Made by a program: the position numbers and the translations under genes. A stretch of DNA of 64,000 nt from Devosia yakushimensis (GTDB taxonomy: Bacteria; Pseudomonadota; Alphaproteobacteria; Rhizobiales; Devosiaceae), in contig NZ_BSNG01000001.1 in the NCBI RefSeq assembly GCF_030159855.1, positions 1,798,001 through 1,862,000 on the forward strand, read 5' to 3'. Shown here piece after piece: positions 26,493 to 35,494 of this stretch. The number at the start of each line of letters is the position of its first letter. Position 1 is the first letter of the stretch. Under the pieces are notes generated by a model. That model did no database searches. It had not been told where the DNA came from and saw only the letters and a list, made by a program, of their open reading frames with translations.

Positions 26493-26717
26493 TGATTTTG
26501 CCTTTGGTTTCCTGACCTGTGTCCCGAAAGCTCTTTTGGCGCGAACGCCGTGGCTTCGGTGGCACCACCGCCCTTTCAATGACGGTTATGATGCTGCTAA
26601 GCATGCAAGCGTCAATTGACCGTTGCGTCAAGGGTCGTTGGCCGGTTGGGACAGCCATCCTGTCGCTTTATTAGACAGCTTTCCAGATTTGACGCGATTT
26701 TGAGCATCGAGCCTAGT

Positions 26718-27905
26718 ATGAATGAGAAGAAAAGCGGCAATGCCGCACGGCCGTCCGTCGAGACAATCCTGACTCATCATGGACGACAGCCCGAGGATCA
26801 ATTCGGATTCGTCAATACGCCGGTCTATCGCGGCTCGACTGTTCTCTTCAAAACCCTGGCGGATCTGGAGGCGCAGGAACAGCGCTTTCTCTACGGCCGC
26901 GCGGGCAATCCGACGACCGAAAGCGTCGAGGCGGTGGTGACCGAACTGGAGGGCGCCTATCGCACCAAGCTGGTGCCCTCGGGACTGGCGGCGATCACGA
27001 TTGCGGTATTGAGCTGCGTCAAGGCAGGCGACGATGTGCTGATCAGCGACAGCGCCTATGAACCGGGTCGCAAATTCGCCGATGGATTTCTCGAGCGGAT
27101 GGGGGTGACCGCGCGCTATTTCGATCCGCGGCTTGGCGAAGGGCTGGCCGAATTGATGCAGCCCAATACTAAAGCCATCCTGGCGGAAAGCCCGGGTTCG
27201 CTGACATTCGAGCTACAGGATATTCCGGCGTTGGCGCGGGTCGCCAAGGCGGGTGGCGCAAGGCTGATCGTCGACAATAGCTGGGCGAGCCCGCTCTATC
27301 ACAAGCCGCTGGCGCTGGGCGCCGACCTGGTAGTGCATTCGGCCACCAAGATGTTTATCGGCCACTCCGACGCCTTTGGTGGCACGATCTCGACCACCGA
27401 GGCGGCCTGGAAGGATGTGGAGACCACGCGGACGCTGCTGGGATTCTTTACCTCGGGGGACGAGGCCTTCCTCGTGGCGCGCGGGCTCAAGACGCTGGCC
27501 ATCCGCATGAAGGAGCATCAGGAGCGGGCGCTGGAAATTGCGCGCTGGCTGGAGGCGCAGCCGGCGGTTGCCTCGGTGCTGCACCCTGCCCTGCCCAGCC
27601 ATCCGGACCATGCCCTGTTCAAGCGCGACTTTACCGGCTCGGGGAGCCTGTTCGGGCTGGTGCTGAAGCCGGCGCAGCGTGCTGCGGTGGCTGCTTTTGT
27701 CGACGGGCTCGAGCTTTTCACCATGGGCTATTCCTGGGGCGGCTATGAAAGCCTGTTGCTACCGGTGAAGCTGGGCAAGAACCGCACGGCCAAGCCGTGG
27801 ACGGATGAGGGCAATCTCTTCCGGCTGCATATCGGGCTGGAGGGCGTCGAGGACCTCAAAGCGGACCTCGCGGCGGCAATGGAGCGCTATGCGCGGGAGC
27901 GCTGA
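26718..27905 (+). CDS. metC: Cystathionine beta-lyase
   Basis: 395 residues of the Cys/Met-metabolism PLP family, which cleaves cystathionine to homocysteine, pyruvate and ammonia. The PLP lysine is in VVHSATKMFIGHSDAFGG, preceded by the aspartate in LIVDNSWASP. The family start ETILTHHGRQPEDQFGFVNTPVYRGSTV and YGRAGNPTTE are present. The C-terminal SWGGYESLLLP is characteristic of beta-lyases rather than gamma-synthases. Start at ATG 26718, although the ribosome site is weak. The last 19 nt overlap the convergent PAP2 gene. Confidence 0.92.
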   Translation: MNEKKSGNAARPSVETILTHHGRQPEDQFGFVNTPVYRGSTVLFKTLADLEAQEQRFLYGRAGNPTTESVEAVVTELEGAYRTKLVPSGLAAITIAVLSCVKAGDDVLISDSAYEPGRKFADGFLERMGVTARYFDPRLGEGLAELMQPNTKAILAESPGSLTFELQDIPALARVAKAGGARLIVDNSWASPLYHKPLALGADLVVHSATKMFIGHSDAFGGTISTTEAAWKDVETTRTLLGFFTSGDEAFLVARGLKTLAIRMKEHQERALEIARWLEAQPAVASVLHPALPSHPDHALFKRDFTGSGSLFGLVLKPAQRAAVAAFVDGLELFTMGYSWGGYESLLLPVKLGKNRTAKPWTDEGNLFRLHIGLEGVEDLKADLAAAMERYARER

Positions 27906-28639
27906 AACAGCAGGCGCCAGACGCGGCGCAGATTGGGCACGCCCCGGAACCTGATCGTCCCGTCCGGCAATTTGGCGAAGAGCCAGCGCCGGGCGGCGAA
28001 GAAATTGCGCACGGCATAGGCGCCAATGGTGCCCAGGGCGAATCCGGCGACGACGTCGGTGGGATAATGCATGCCGATGACGATGCGCGAAAAGCCCGTC
28101 ATCACCGCAATCAGCAGGAAGAGCCGGAAGAATTTCGGTGCGATGAAGCCAATGACCAGAGCCGTTGCCATGGCTGTGGTGGAATGGCCCGAAGGGAAGC
28201 TCTGAAAGGTCGAATCATTGAGGACCCGCCGAAAGGCGAAAGCGCCGTGTTCGAGAAATTCTGCCGGTCGGCCCCGACCGAACAGGCGCTTGAGCCCATT
28301 GGCCAAAAGCCCCGGAGCGCCGACGCCGACGAAAATGAAGCTGGCGACCATGGCCAATTCATAGCTGGCGCGGCGATAATAGCCCGCCGGCAGCACGAAA
28401 CGGCCAATCAGCGCGAGAATCATAACCGCCAGCGATGGGATCAGCACCCAGTCGCTGAGGCCGAAATCGGTGATGAAATAATAGGGCGCACGCCACACGT
28501 CGGGCCAAGCCATCAAGCTCTGCGAGACATAGGCATCGAAAAACATCAGCACGAACAGCACGGCGACCAGCGCCGTTGCGAAATTCGGCCAGTTCTTGCG
28601 ATTGAGGCCCAGGGGCCAGCGTGCGTTCAAATTTGGCAT
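27887..28639 (-). CDS. PAP2-superfamily membrane phosphatase
   Basis: About 250 residues with six membrane helices. The three phosphatase motifs are KRLFGRGRP, SFPSGHSTTA and SRIVIGMHYPTDV, which carry the catalytic His and nucleophile His. Such enzymes dephosphorylate lipid phosphates such as phosphatidate, undecaprenyl diphosphate, PGP or lipid A; the sequence does not choose between them. Start at ATG 28639; a TTG at 28666 is possible. It converges on metC with a 19-nt overlap. Confidence 0.88.
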   Translation of the reverse strand: MPNLNARWPLGLNRKNWPNFATALVAVLFVLMFFDAYVSQSLMAWPDVWRAPYYFITDFGLSDWVLIPSLAVMILALIGRFVLPAGYYRRASYELAMVASFIFVGVGAPGLLANGLKRLFGRGRPAEFLEHGAFAFRRVLNDSTFQSFPSGHSTTAMATALVIGFIAPKFFRLFLLIAVMTGFSRIVIGMHYPTDVVAGFALGTIGAYAVRNFFAARRWLFAKLPDGTIRFRGVPNLRRVWRLLFQRSRA

Positions 28640-28741
28640 GAGGCGTTTTTGACCAAGAGCGAGCAATCCGTCAACGGTGTGATATCGGCTTGGTTACGCT
28701 TGCCCTTTGCAACCGAACAGGCTAACGGAAAGCGGTGATCT

Positions 28742-28818
28742 CGGAGTGTAGCTCAGCCTGGTAGAGCACCGGTTTTGGGAACCGGGGGTCCAAAGTTCGA
28801 ATCTTTGTACTCCGACCA
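28742..28818 (+). tRNA. tRNA-Pro (TGG)
   Basis: A 77-nt cloverleaf: acceptor CGGAGTG/TACTCCG (one G-U pair), D-arm GCTCAGCCTGGTAGAGC, anticodon stem CCGGT/ACCGG with loop TTTGGGA (anticodon TGG), T-arm CAAAG-TTCGAAT-CTTTG, discriminator A and encoded CCA. Confidence 0.97.
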
Positions 28819-28897
28819 TCACATCAGCCGTTCCGGCGAGGTTATTATCGCAAGGCGCCTATTGGCCTTGTTATGCGCATCGTGTTGAGGACTTTGC

Positions 28898-29203
28898 ATG
28901 ACCGCCCGCATCTACCGCCCTGCCCGCAACGCCATGCAGTCGGGAAAAGGCAAATCCAAGAGCTGGGTTCTGGTGCATGAACCGGCCGCGCCGCGCGAGA
29001 TCGACCCGCTGATGGGCTATACGACCTCCACCGATACGCGCCAGCAGATCAAGCTCAGCTTCGATACGCTGGAACTGGCCGAAGCCTATGCGCAGAAGAA
29101 CGGCATTGCCTATTCGGTGCAGCCCGCGCATGACGCGACGCCCAAGCGGGTGAGCTATCCCGACAATTTCCGGGCCGATCGCAAGACGCCCTGGACGCAT
29201 TAG
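28898..29203 (+). CDS. NDUFS4-type accessory subunit of NADH dehydrogenase (complex I)
   Basis: 101 residues matching the ETC complex I subunit conserved region (NDUFS4/18-kDa family): ARIYRPARNAMQSGKGKSKSWVLVHEP, then MGYTTSTDTRQQIKLSFDTLELAEAYAQKNGIAYSV. In alphaproteobacteria, as in mitochondria, this small supernumerary subunit sits on the peripheral arm of complex I, and it is usually encoded away from the nuo operon as here. Full length. A terminator follows 24 nt downstream. Confidence 0.93.
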   Translation: MTARIYRPARNAMQSGKGKSKSWVLVHEPAAPREIDPLMGYTTSTDTRQQIKLSFDTLELAEAYAQKNGIAYSVQPAHDATPKRVSYPDNFRADRKTPWTH

Positions 29204-29227
29204 CGAGGCGTGACATCCTGAATCGAT

Positions 29228-29262
29228 AAAGCGCCGCAAGCCATTGTGGCGCTTTTGTTTTT
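29228..29262 (+). terminator. Intrinsic terminator after the complex I subunit gene
   Basis: AAAGCGCC (29228-29235) pairs with GGCGCTTT (29248-29255) around a 12-nt loop and is followed by TGTTTTT. The T-run ends directly before the GGAGG that serves the next gene. Confidence 0.8.
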
Positions 29263-29274
29263 GGAGGCATTGAA

Positions 29275-30018
29275 CTGGATACCGGTCTGCTGATCGTGTT
29301 GTGCGGCGCGGCCGCGGCCGGTTTCGCGCAAGGCGTTTCCGGCTTTGCCTTCTCGCTTGTTGCCTTGTCGTTCTGGGCCTGGACCGTGGAGCCGCAACTG
29401 GCAGCGCCGATGGCGGTGTTCGGCGCGCTGGCGGGGCAATTGGTAACCCTGCCCTGGGTGTGGCGCGGGTTCGATCCGAAACGGCTCTGGCCGCTGCTGA
29501 TCGGCGGCTTGATCGGGGTGCCGGTGGGGGTTTTGCTGCTGCAATGGCTCGACCCCACCTTGTTCAAGTTCGGTCTTGGGCTGTTCTTGCTGGTCTATTG
29601 TCCGCTGCTGCTCCTGTTGCCCGCGGGATATACCTGGCCGCATGGCGGGCGTCTTGCCGATGGCGCCTCGGGGCTGATCGGCGGGGTGCTGGGCGGCATT
29701 GGCGGCATGTCCGGCGCCGTGCCGGCCTTGTGGACGACCGTCCGCGGCTGGGACAAGGACACGCAACGGGGCGTGATGCAGGCGTTCAACATCGCCATGC
29801 ATGTGTCGACACTCACGGTTTATGGGTTTTCGGGCGTGATAACGGCGCAGACACTGACCATGTTTGCCTGGATCGGCCCCGCTCTCGCCCTGCCGGCGAT
29901 TATGGGCGTGCTGCTGTTCCGCCGGCTTAACGCGATCGCGTTCCGCCGGTTGATTCTCAGCCTGCTGCTGGTTTCGGGCGTATCGCTGATCTGGGGTAGC
30001 GCCGCCACCTGGATGTGA
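29275..30018 (+). CDS. TSUP-family (TauE/SafE) membrane transporter
   Basis: About 247 residues and eight hydrophobic segments, with the family opening GAAAAGFAQGVSGFAFSLVALSFWAW and the second-half repeat GLIGGVLGGIGGMSGAVPALWTTVRGW. TSUP proteins export sulfite, sulfoacetate or related organic anions, and the exact cargo is not evident. Start is uncertain. The only ribosome site (GGAGG, 29263-29267) is 7 nt before a CTG at 29275, which gives a normal N-terminal helix. The first conventional start (GTG 29296) has no ribosome site and trims the first helix. Confidence 0.85.
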   Translation: MDTGLLIVLCGAAAAGFAQGVSGFAFSLVALSFWAWTVEPQLAAPMAVFGALAGQLVTLPWVWRGFDPKRLWPLLIGGLIGVPVGVLLLQWLDPTLFKFGLGLFLLVYCPLLLLLPAGYTWPHGGRLADGASGLIGGVLGGIGGMSGAVPALWTTVRGWDKDTQRGVMQAFNIAMHVSTLTVYGFSGVITAQTLTMFAWIGPALALPAIMGVLLFRRLNAIAFRRLILSLLLVSGVSLIWGSAATWM

Positions 30019-30078
30019 TGTTTTGCGGGTTCAGGCGCGGGCGATATTCTGGCAGTGTGCGCACAAAGGAATATTTGC

Positions 30079-30945
30079 ATGACCAAATCCTGTTTTGCTC
30101 TCCCTGCCCTTCTGCTGGCGCTGACTGTCGCACCTGTCCAGGCTGCGCCCGCGCTATGGTCCATCAGCGATGAGGACAGCACGGTCTGGCTGTTCGGTTC
30201 GTTCCATCTGCTGCCGCCGAGCCTGGAGTGGCGGACCGAGCTGTTCGACGAGACTTTGGAAAAGGCCGATGTGGTCTACTTCGAAACCGATGTCGGCCCT
30301 GCCGCGCAGGCGACACTGGGCGCACGCAGTTTCGAATTGGGCCTGCGCGACGATGGCAAGTTCCTGGCCCAGGTGCTCGACCCGGAAGATGCCGATCTGC
30401 TGCGCTCGGTTTCGGCGCAATATGCCGTGCCCATGCCGCTGCTCAATACGCTCAAGCCCTGGCTGGCGGAATTGACGCTGACGGCGAGCATAGCCCAGCA
30501 GGCCGGGCTCGACCCCAATAGCGGCGTCGACATTCTGCTGCAGCGGGAGATACCAGCGGAGCGGCAGGCCTATTTCGAAACTGGGGAAGAGCAGCTCGGT
30601 TTTCTGGCCAATGCCTCGGACGAGGATCAAACCGCCATGCTGATTTCGACGCTGGAACAGGTTGGCAGCACGAGCAAGATGCTGAGCAAGATGATTTCGG
30701 CCTGGCGGGAAGGCACGCCCGAAAAATTCGCGCCCTATTTCCTGGCTGAAATGAGCGGCCCGCAGACCTCGATGCTGGATCGCATCATCTATCAGCGCAA
30801 CGAGCGATGGGCCGTTACGATCGAAGGCCTGTTGGCGGAGAACAAGGAGGCGCTGATCGTGGTGGGTGCCGGCCATATGGTCGGCGACCGCGGTGTTCAG
30901 GCATTGCTTGAAGACGCCGGGCTTGAGGTCCGGCGTCTTCAGTAA
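30079..30945 (+). CDS. TraB/GumN family protein
   Basis: 288 residues with a signal peptide (MTKSCFALPALLLALTVAPVQAAP). The TraB/GumN landmarks are the N-terminal SDEDSTVWLFGSFHLLP, with its G-S-x-H metal motif, and the C-terminal ALIVVGAGHMVGDRGVQALLEDAG, with the G-x-G-H motif. TiKI/TraB relatives are metal-dependent proteases; bacterial GumN-type members are poorly characterised. AAAGGA is 8 nt before ATG 30079. It converges on the 30949 gene, with only 3 nt between stops. Confidence 0.85.
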   Translation: MTKSCFALPALLLALTVAPVQAAPALWSISDEDSTVWLFGSFHLLPPSLEWRTELFDETLEKADVVYFETDVGPAAQATLGARSFELGLRDDGKFLAQVLDPEDADLLRSVSAQYAVPMPLLNTLKPWLAELTLTASIAQQAGLDPNSGVDILLQREIPAERQAYFETGEEQLGFLANASDEDQTAMLISTLEQVGSTSKMLSKMISAWREGTPEKFAPYFLAEMSGPQTSMLDRIIYQRNERWAVTIEGLLAENKEALIVVGAGHMVGDRGVQALLEDAGLEVRRLQ

Positions 30946-30948
30946 AAC

Positions 30949-32100
30949 TCAGACCGCGCTGAGCTTGGTCCACTTGCCATCGGCCTGGCTCGAGGCCACC
31001 GATGCCATGATGAACTGCATGCCCTCGACGCCATCGGCCAGAGTGGGCAGCAGGCCTTCGTAAGCGGCGCCTTCGCCGCGGATGACGGCGGCGAACTGGC
31101 TGTAGAGCGTGGCGAAGGCTTCCAGATACCCTTCGGGGTGGCCGGAGGGGATGCGGACATTCATGGTCGAGGCGGCATTGCCGGAGATGGCGCCGCCACG
31201 GGTCAGCAATTGCTTGGGCTTACCGAATTCGGTGAACCACATGTAATTGGGATTGTCCTGGCGCCATTCGAGGCCTCCCTTTTCGCCATAGATGCGGAGC
31301 TGGAGGCCATTTTCGCAGCCGACGGCCACCTGGCTGGCCCAGAGCATGCCCTTGGCCCCGCCTTCGAAGCGCAGCATGATGTGGACATTGTCGTCCAGCT
31401 TGCGGCCGGGGACGAAGCTGGTCAGATCGGCCGAGACGGAGTCCGTCTTGAGGCCGGTGACAAAGCGCAGCAGGTTGTAGGCGTGGGTGCCGATATCACC
31501 GATGGCGCCGCCGGCGCCGGAGCGGGCCGGATCGGTGCGCCAGGCGGCCTGCTTGTTGTCGTCATCGGTGGCTTCGGCCAGCCAATCCTGCGGATATTCG
31601 GCCTGGATGACGCGGATTTTGCCGAGACGGCCGGATTCGACCATTTCGCGGGCCTGCCGGATCAGCGGATAGCCGGTGTAATTATGCGTCAGCAGGAATT
31701 TGGCGCCGTTCTTTGGCTTGATCTCGGCCAGCTTGCGGGCGTCTTCAATGGTCGAGGTGATCGGCTTGTCGCAGATGACGTGGATACCGGCCTCAAGGAA
31801 GGCCTTGGCGGGGCCATAATGCATGTGATTGGGCGTGACGATGGCTACAGCCTCGATGCCATCGGGGCGCGCGGCTTCGGCGCGGGCCATGTCCTCGTAG
31901 CTGGTATAGATGCGGTCTTCGGCAAAGCCGAGATTGCGGCCGGATTCCTTGGCCACTTCGGGGCGCGACGACAGGGCGCCGGCCACCAGATCGTAGTCTC
32001 CGTCGATGCGGGCGGCCACGCGGTGCACATAGCCGATAAAGGCTCCCGTGCCGCCGCCAACCATGCCCAGGCGAATGCGCTTTGCGCCGTTTTCAGCCAT
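30949..32100 (-). CDS. Gfo/Idh/MocA-family sugar dehydrogenase (1)
   Basis: 383 residues. The N-terminal Rossmann motif IRLGMVGGGTGAFIGYVHR binds NAD(P). The CDKPIT motif carries the catalytic lysine (EKP in many relatives). The C-terminal alpha/beta domain has GGAIGDIGTHAYNLLRFVTG with the substrate-site Asp and His. Members oxidise or reduce hydroxyls of sugars, inositols and glycosides, often at C2 or C3. It is the last gene of the sugar operon and has its own good ribosome site (GGGAG). Exact substrate unknown. Confidence 0.9.
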   Translation of the reverse strand: MAENGAKRIRLGMVGGGTGAFIGYVHRVAARIDGDYDLVAGALSSRPEVAKESGRNLGFAEDRIYTSYEDMARAEAARPDGIEAVAIVTPNHMHYGPAKAFLEAGIHVICDKPITSTIEDARKLAEIKPKNGAKFLLTHNYTGYPLIRQAREMVESGRLGKIRVIQAEYPQDWLAEATDDDNKQAAWRTDPARSGAGGAIGDIGTHAYNLLRFVTGLKTDSVSADLTSFVPGRKLDDNVHIMLRFEGGAKGMLWASQVAVGCENGLQLRIYGEKGGLEWRQDNPNYMWFTEFGKPKQLLTRGGAISGNAASTMNVRIPSGHPEGYLEAFATLYSQFAAVIRGEGAAYEGLLPTLADGVEGMQFIMASVASSQADGKWTKLSAV

Positions 32101-32142
32101 TTTTGTCTCCCTATTGAACCGCCGCCCGATCCATCGTCACCA

Positions 32143-32186
32143 CCCGGCTTGTCCAGGTGGTCCATGGATTGCCCGGACAAGCCGGG
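32143..32186. repeat. Perfect 12-bp inverted repeat inside the sugar operon
   Basis: CCCGGCTTGTCC (32143-32154) and GGACAAGCCGGG (32175-32186) flank a 20-nt spacer, followed by CAATGAC. It lies between two co-oriented genes and looks like a mobile palindromic repeat, a different family from those at 293 or 1472. Confidence 0.8.
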
Positions 32187-32216
32187 CAATGACGGCGTAC
32201 TAGATATCTTGCTCGA

Positions 32217-33272
32217 CTACGAGAGCCCCAAAATCTTCCTATTCGCCGCAGCGTCCGTACCGGCCGAGGCGAAATCGTCGAAGGCGTGTTCGGTGACGTG
32301 GATGATGTGGTTCTTGATGAACTCGGCGCCTTCACGCGCGCCATCTTCGGGGTGCTTGATGGCGCATTCCCATTCGAGCACGGCCCAGCCGGCAAAGTCG
32401 TATTGCGCCATCTTGGAGAAGATCGAGGCGAAATCGACCTGGCCGTCGCCCAGCGAGCGGAAGCGCCCTGCCCGGTTGATCCAGCTCTGATAGCCCGAGT
32501 AAACGCCCTGGCGGCCGGTGGGGTTGAACTCGGCGTCCTTGACGTGGAACAGCTTGATGCGCTCGTGATAGATATCGATGAATTCGAGATAATCGAGCTG
32601 CTGCAGCACCATATGGCTGGGATCGTAGAGGATGTTGGCGCGCGGATGATTTTTCACGCGGTCGAGGAACATCTCGAAGGTGACGCCGTCGAACAGGTCT
32701 TCGCCGGGATGGAGTTCATAGCCGACATCGACGCCGTTTTCGTCGAAGGCATTGAGAATGGGCGTCCAGCGGCGGGCCAGTTCGTCAAAGGCTTCTTCGA
32801 CAAGGCCGGCGGGACGCTGGGGGAACGGGTAGAGGAAGGGCCAGGCCAGCGCGCCCGAGAAGGTCGCGTGCTCGGTGAGGCCCAGATTCTTGGATGCCTT
32901 GGCAGCCCAATGCAGTTGCTGGACGGCCCATTCCTGGCGGGCCTTGGGATTGTTATGCACCGATGCCGGGGCGAAGCCATCGAGCATGGTGTCGTAGACC
33001 GGATGCGCGGCAACGAGTTGGCCCTGGAGGTGGGTTGATAGCTCGGTGATGGCGAGGCCATGCTTGGCGGCGGTGCCGGTCAGCTCGTCGGCATAGGTCT
33101 TGGAGGTGGCGGCCTTTTCCAGATCGATCAGGCTGGAGACCCAGGTGGGGATCTGGACGCCCTTATAGCCGTAATTGGCGGCCCAGCCGCAAATGGCGTC
33201 GAAGGAATTGAATGGCGGCTTATCTCCGGCGAATTGCGCCAGGAAGACTGCGGGACCCTTGATGGTGCGCAT
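32217..33272 (-). CDS. TIM-barrel sugar isomerase/epimerase-family protein (1)
   Basis: 351 residues of the AP-endonuclease-2/xylose-isomerase-like TIM barrel. Metal-site carboxylates and histidines are seen in VGYELHPGEDLFDG, ANILYDPSHMVLQQLDY, IKLFHVKDAEFNP and WAVLEWECAIKHPE, the usual order of E, D/H, H/D and E ligands. Members include sugar epimerases, inosose dehydratases and the C-C or C-O bond-cleaving partners of 3-keto-glycosides. It is longer than the second family member in the operon (252 aa), so the two probably have different roles. Confidence 0.88.
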   Translation of the reverse strand: MRTIKGPAVFLAQFAGDKPPFNSFDAICGWAANYGYKGVQIPTWVSSLIDLEKAATSKTYADELTGTAAKHGLAITELSTHLQGQLVAAHPVYDTMLDGFAPASVHNNPKARQEWAVQQLHWAAKASKNLGLTEHATFSGALAWPFLYPFPQRPAGLVEEAFDELARRWTPILNAFDENGVDVGYELHPGEDLFDGVTFEMFLDRVKNHPRANILYDPSHMVLQQLDYLEFIDIYHERIKLFHVKDAEFNPTGRQGVYSGYQSWINRAGRFRSLGDGQVDFASIFSKMAQYDFAGWAVLEWECAIKHPEDGAREGAEFIKNHIIHVTEHAFDDFASAGTDAAANRKILGLS

Positions 33273-33327
33273 GAAATCTCTCCTCGTGAGGCGCTCGGGC
33301 GCCGTGGTCTTTTGCTATTCAACAGTA

Positions 33328-33399
33328 GACCTCACCCCGAGCTTATCGCAGGGCGAGGTCCACTTTCCGGTCATTGTTCGACAGGCCCGTGGGCCTGTC
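33328..33399. repeat. Two palindromes in the gap between sugar-operon genes
   Basis: GACCTCACCC and GGGCGAGGTC (33328-33360) form a near-perfect 10-bp stem. GACAGGCCC-gt-GGGCCTGTC (33380-33399) is a perfect 9-bp stem with a 2-nt loop. They lie between Gfo/Idh (2) and TIM-barrel (1) and may act as mRNA punctuation. Confidence 0.65.
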
Positions 33400-33414
33400 A
33401 ATGAGGTACGAACC

Positions 33415-34557
33415 TCAAGCCTTCAAAAGGGCCTGTGCATCAGCGGGGCTGAGGGCCAGCGGACGCTCGCAAGTAGTCGATAGCGTGAGCACCTGGCCGC
33501 TCTCACCGGCCTTGAGCAGGCTGGTCATGACATCGACGGCATGGAGGGCCACATCGAGGCCGCAGCGGGCATTATAGCCGCCATCGATCGAGGCGATCAT
33601 GTCAGCTAGGCCCGCCGTGCGGTAATTGGCGCGCGCATTGGGCTTGTCGAGATCCTGGTTGGCCTTGCCGAAGGGGTGATCCCACGGGGTGACCGGCGTC
33701 TTGGTGCCTGCGATATCGGTGGTGACGAGGTCGCCGCCGAAGAAGTTCGGATCGGGCACATAGAGCGAGCCCTCGGTGCCGTAGAGCTCGATATTGTGGT
33801 GGCCGTGGCTCGCCACATCCCAGCTGGCGCCGATGGTGATGATGGCGCCGGAATGGAATTCCATCACGCCATGGATCGTGGTGGGCGTGCCGACCTTGAC
33901 GAAGGTGCCCTTGAAGGGGCCTTCGGCGGTCACTTCACGCTCTGCGCGCGCCATGTTGGTGAAGGCGGAAACGCGCTTTACCGCGCCGAGCAGGTGGATG
34001 AGATCGGTGACGTAATAGGGCCCGATATCGAGGATTGGGCCGGCGCCAACCTGGAAGAAGAAATCCGGATTGGGGTGCCAGTGCTCCATACCGCGGCTCA
34101 TGACGTGCGTGGTGCCGCTCATGATCTTACCGAGCTTGCCCGAGTCGATGATATCGCGGGCCTGCTGATGGGCGCCGCCCAGGAAGGTATCGGGAGCCGA
34201 GCCGACCTTGAGGTTGCGGTCATCGGCGGCCTTCTTGAGGGCCATGCCCTCTTCGAGGGTCAGCACGAAAGGCTTTTCGGAATAGGCGTGCTTGCCGGAC
34301 GAGACGATATCCATGGACACCGAATAATGGGTGGCCGGGATGGTCAGGTTCACGATGACGTCGAGTTCGCTGTTTTTCAGCAGCTCGTCGGGGGTCTGGG
34401 CGGCAACGCCGAACTCTTCGGCACGCTTCTGAGCGGCAGCGGGCAGAATGTCTGCCACGGCGCGAACCTCGAGCCCCTTGAACAGGGGCGCGAGGCGCAG
34501 ATAGGCCGAGGAAATATTGCCGGCACCCATGATGCCGACGCCGTAAGTCTTTGCCAT
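33415..34557 (-). CDS. Gfo/Idh/MocA-family sugar dehydrogenase (2)
   Basis: 380 residues. The Rossmann motif YGVGIMGAGNISSAYLRLAP is at the N-terminus, SEKPFVLTLEEG carries the EKP lysine, and the second domain has GAGPILDIGPYYVTDLIHLLGAV. It differs clearly from dehydrogenase (1), which has CDKP and a different C-terminal domain, so these are not recent duplicates. It starts 6 nt after the smaller TIM-barrel gene. The likely role is NAD(P)-dependent oxidation or reduction of the imported sugar or its derivative. Confidence 0.9.
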   Translation of the reverse strand: MAKTYGVGIMGAGNISSAYLRLAPLFKGLEVRAVADILPAAAQKRAEEFGVAAQTPDELLKNSELDVIVNLTIPATHYSVSMDIVSSGKHAYSEKPFVLTLEEGMALKKAADDRNLKVGSAPDTFLGGAHQQARDIIDSGKLGKIMSGTTHVMSRGMEHWHPNPDFFFQVGAGPILDIGPYYVTDLIHLLGAVKRVSAFTNMARAEREVTAEGPFKGTFVKVGTPTTIHGVMEFHSGAIITIGASWDVASHGHHNIELYGTEGSLYVPDPNFFGGDLVTTDIAGTKTPVTPWDHPFGKANQDLDKPNARANYRTAGLADMIASIDGGYNARCGLDVALHAVDVMTSLLKAGESGQVLTLSTTCERPLALSPADAQALLKA

Positions 34558-34563
34558 TTTAGC

Positions 34564-35322
34564 TTACTTCCACTTCTTGGCGGTCGCGATCGAGCGGGTT
34601 GCGAAACGCTCGGGATCGGAGGGCTTGTCGTGTTCGGCGACGAAATACTGCGCCTTGGTCTTGCTCTTCACCTGGTTGATGAGGTTGTCCCAACCCAGAG
34701 TGCCGTAGCCGACATCGGCCCAGCCATCTTCATCGGTGTTCTCGCCGGCCGGAGCGATGTCCTTGACGTGGACAGCGCTGATGCGGTCGCCATATTTTTC
34801 GAACCAGGCGATGGGGTCGGCCTTGCCGCGCACGATCCAGGCCACGTCGGCTTCCCATTCGATCTTGGGAGCAGTTTCCAGGATGATTTCCATGGGCGTA
34901 CGGCCCGAAGTGGTCGGCTTGAATTCGAAATCGTGGTTGTGCCAGCCGAAGCCGTAACCTTCCTTGGTGTACGTCTCGGCGGCCTTGGCCAGGAATTCGG
35001 CCAGCTCGAGCCATTTGGACTCGTCTTCGCTGCGGCCTTCGGCGCCGATATGGGGGCAATAAATGCGCTTGATGCCAAGGATTTCGGCGGTCTTGACCGT
35101 GGTATCGGTATCCTGAACCTGGGCGGGACCGAAATGGCCGGTCGGAATGGTCAGGCCATGCTTCTTGAGATTGCCGGCCAGGGTCGTGGCATCGGCGACA
35201 TTGCCATAAAGGCCACCAAAGCCTTCAACCTGGGTGTAGCCGAGCGCGGCGAGCTTACCCAGAAATTCCTCGAGCGAGGGGTAATTGCGGGCGCTGTAAA
35301 GCTGGAATGACAGTTCAGTCAT
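34564..35322 (-). CDS. TIM-barrel sugar isomerase/epimerase-family protein (2)
   Basis: 252 residues of the AP-endonuclease-2 fold. It starts LSFQLYSARNYPSLEEFLGKLAALGYTQVEGFGGLYG. Ligand-like positions are in YGFGWHNHDFEF, IEWEADVAWIV, SAVHVKDIAP and YFVAEHDKP. Short single-barrel members of this group include hydroxypyruvate isomerase-like, inosose dehydratase-like and keto-glycoside-processing enzymes. Its neighbours are the ATPase upstream, beyond a terminator-like hairpin, and dehydrogenase (2) 6 nt downstream. Confidence 0.88.
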   Translation of the reverse strand: MTELSFQLYSARNYPSLEEFLGKLAALGYTQVEGFGGLYGNVADATTLAGNLKKHGLTIPTGHFGPAQVQDTDTTVKTAEILGIKRIYCPHIGAEGRSEDESKWLELAEFLAKAAETYTKEGYGFGWHNHDFEFKPTTSGRTPMEIILETAPKIEWEADVAWIVRGKADPIAWFEKYGDRISAVHVKDIAPAGENTDEDGWADVGYGTLGWDNLINQVKSKTKAQYFVAEHDKPSDPERFATRSIATAKKWK

Positions 35323-35452
35323 GGGGGCCTCTTCAATAATTTGGGCTGTTGCCCGGAATACGGGCGAAGGAGGTAGTCAGTTTATGGCGCGCTGTCCTGC
35401 CGCAACGGCAGGCAATCCGCCCCAAAAGTAATGTGCCGCGATGACGGCGGTG

Positions 35453-35480
35453 AAAAAGTGCCGCGCCGGTAGCGCGACAC
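35453..35480 (-). terminator. Intrinsic terminator between transporter and enzyme genes
   Basis: On the minus strand GTGTCGCGC-taccg-GCGCGGCAC forms a 9-bp stem (one G-U pair) followed directly by TTTTT. It starts 14 nt after the ATPase stop. Readthrough or an internal promoter is needed for the four downstream enzyme genes. Confidence 0.8.
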
Positions 35481-35494
35481 TCGATGATTTGGTC

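Noticed and set aside
33676..35310. A 544-codon plus-strand frame in the sugar operon
   Set aside because: Lies opposite the dehydrogenase and TIM-barrel genes; composition is that of an antisense shadow.
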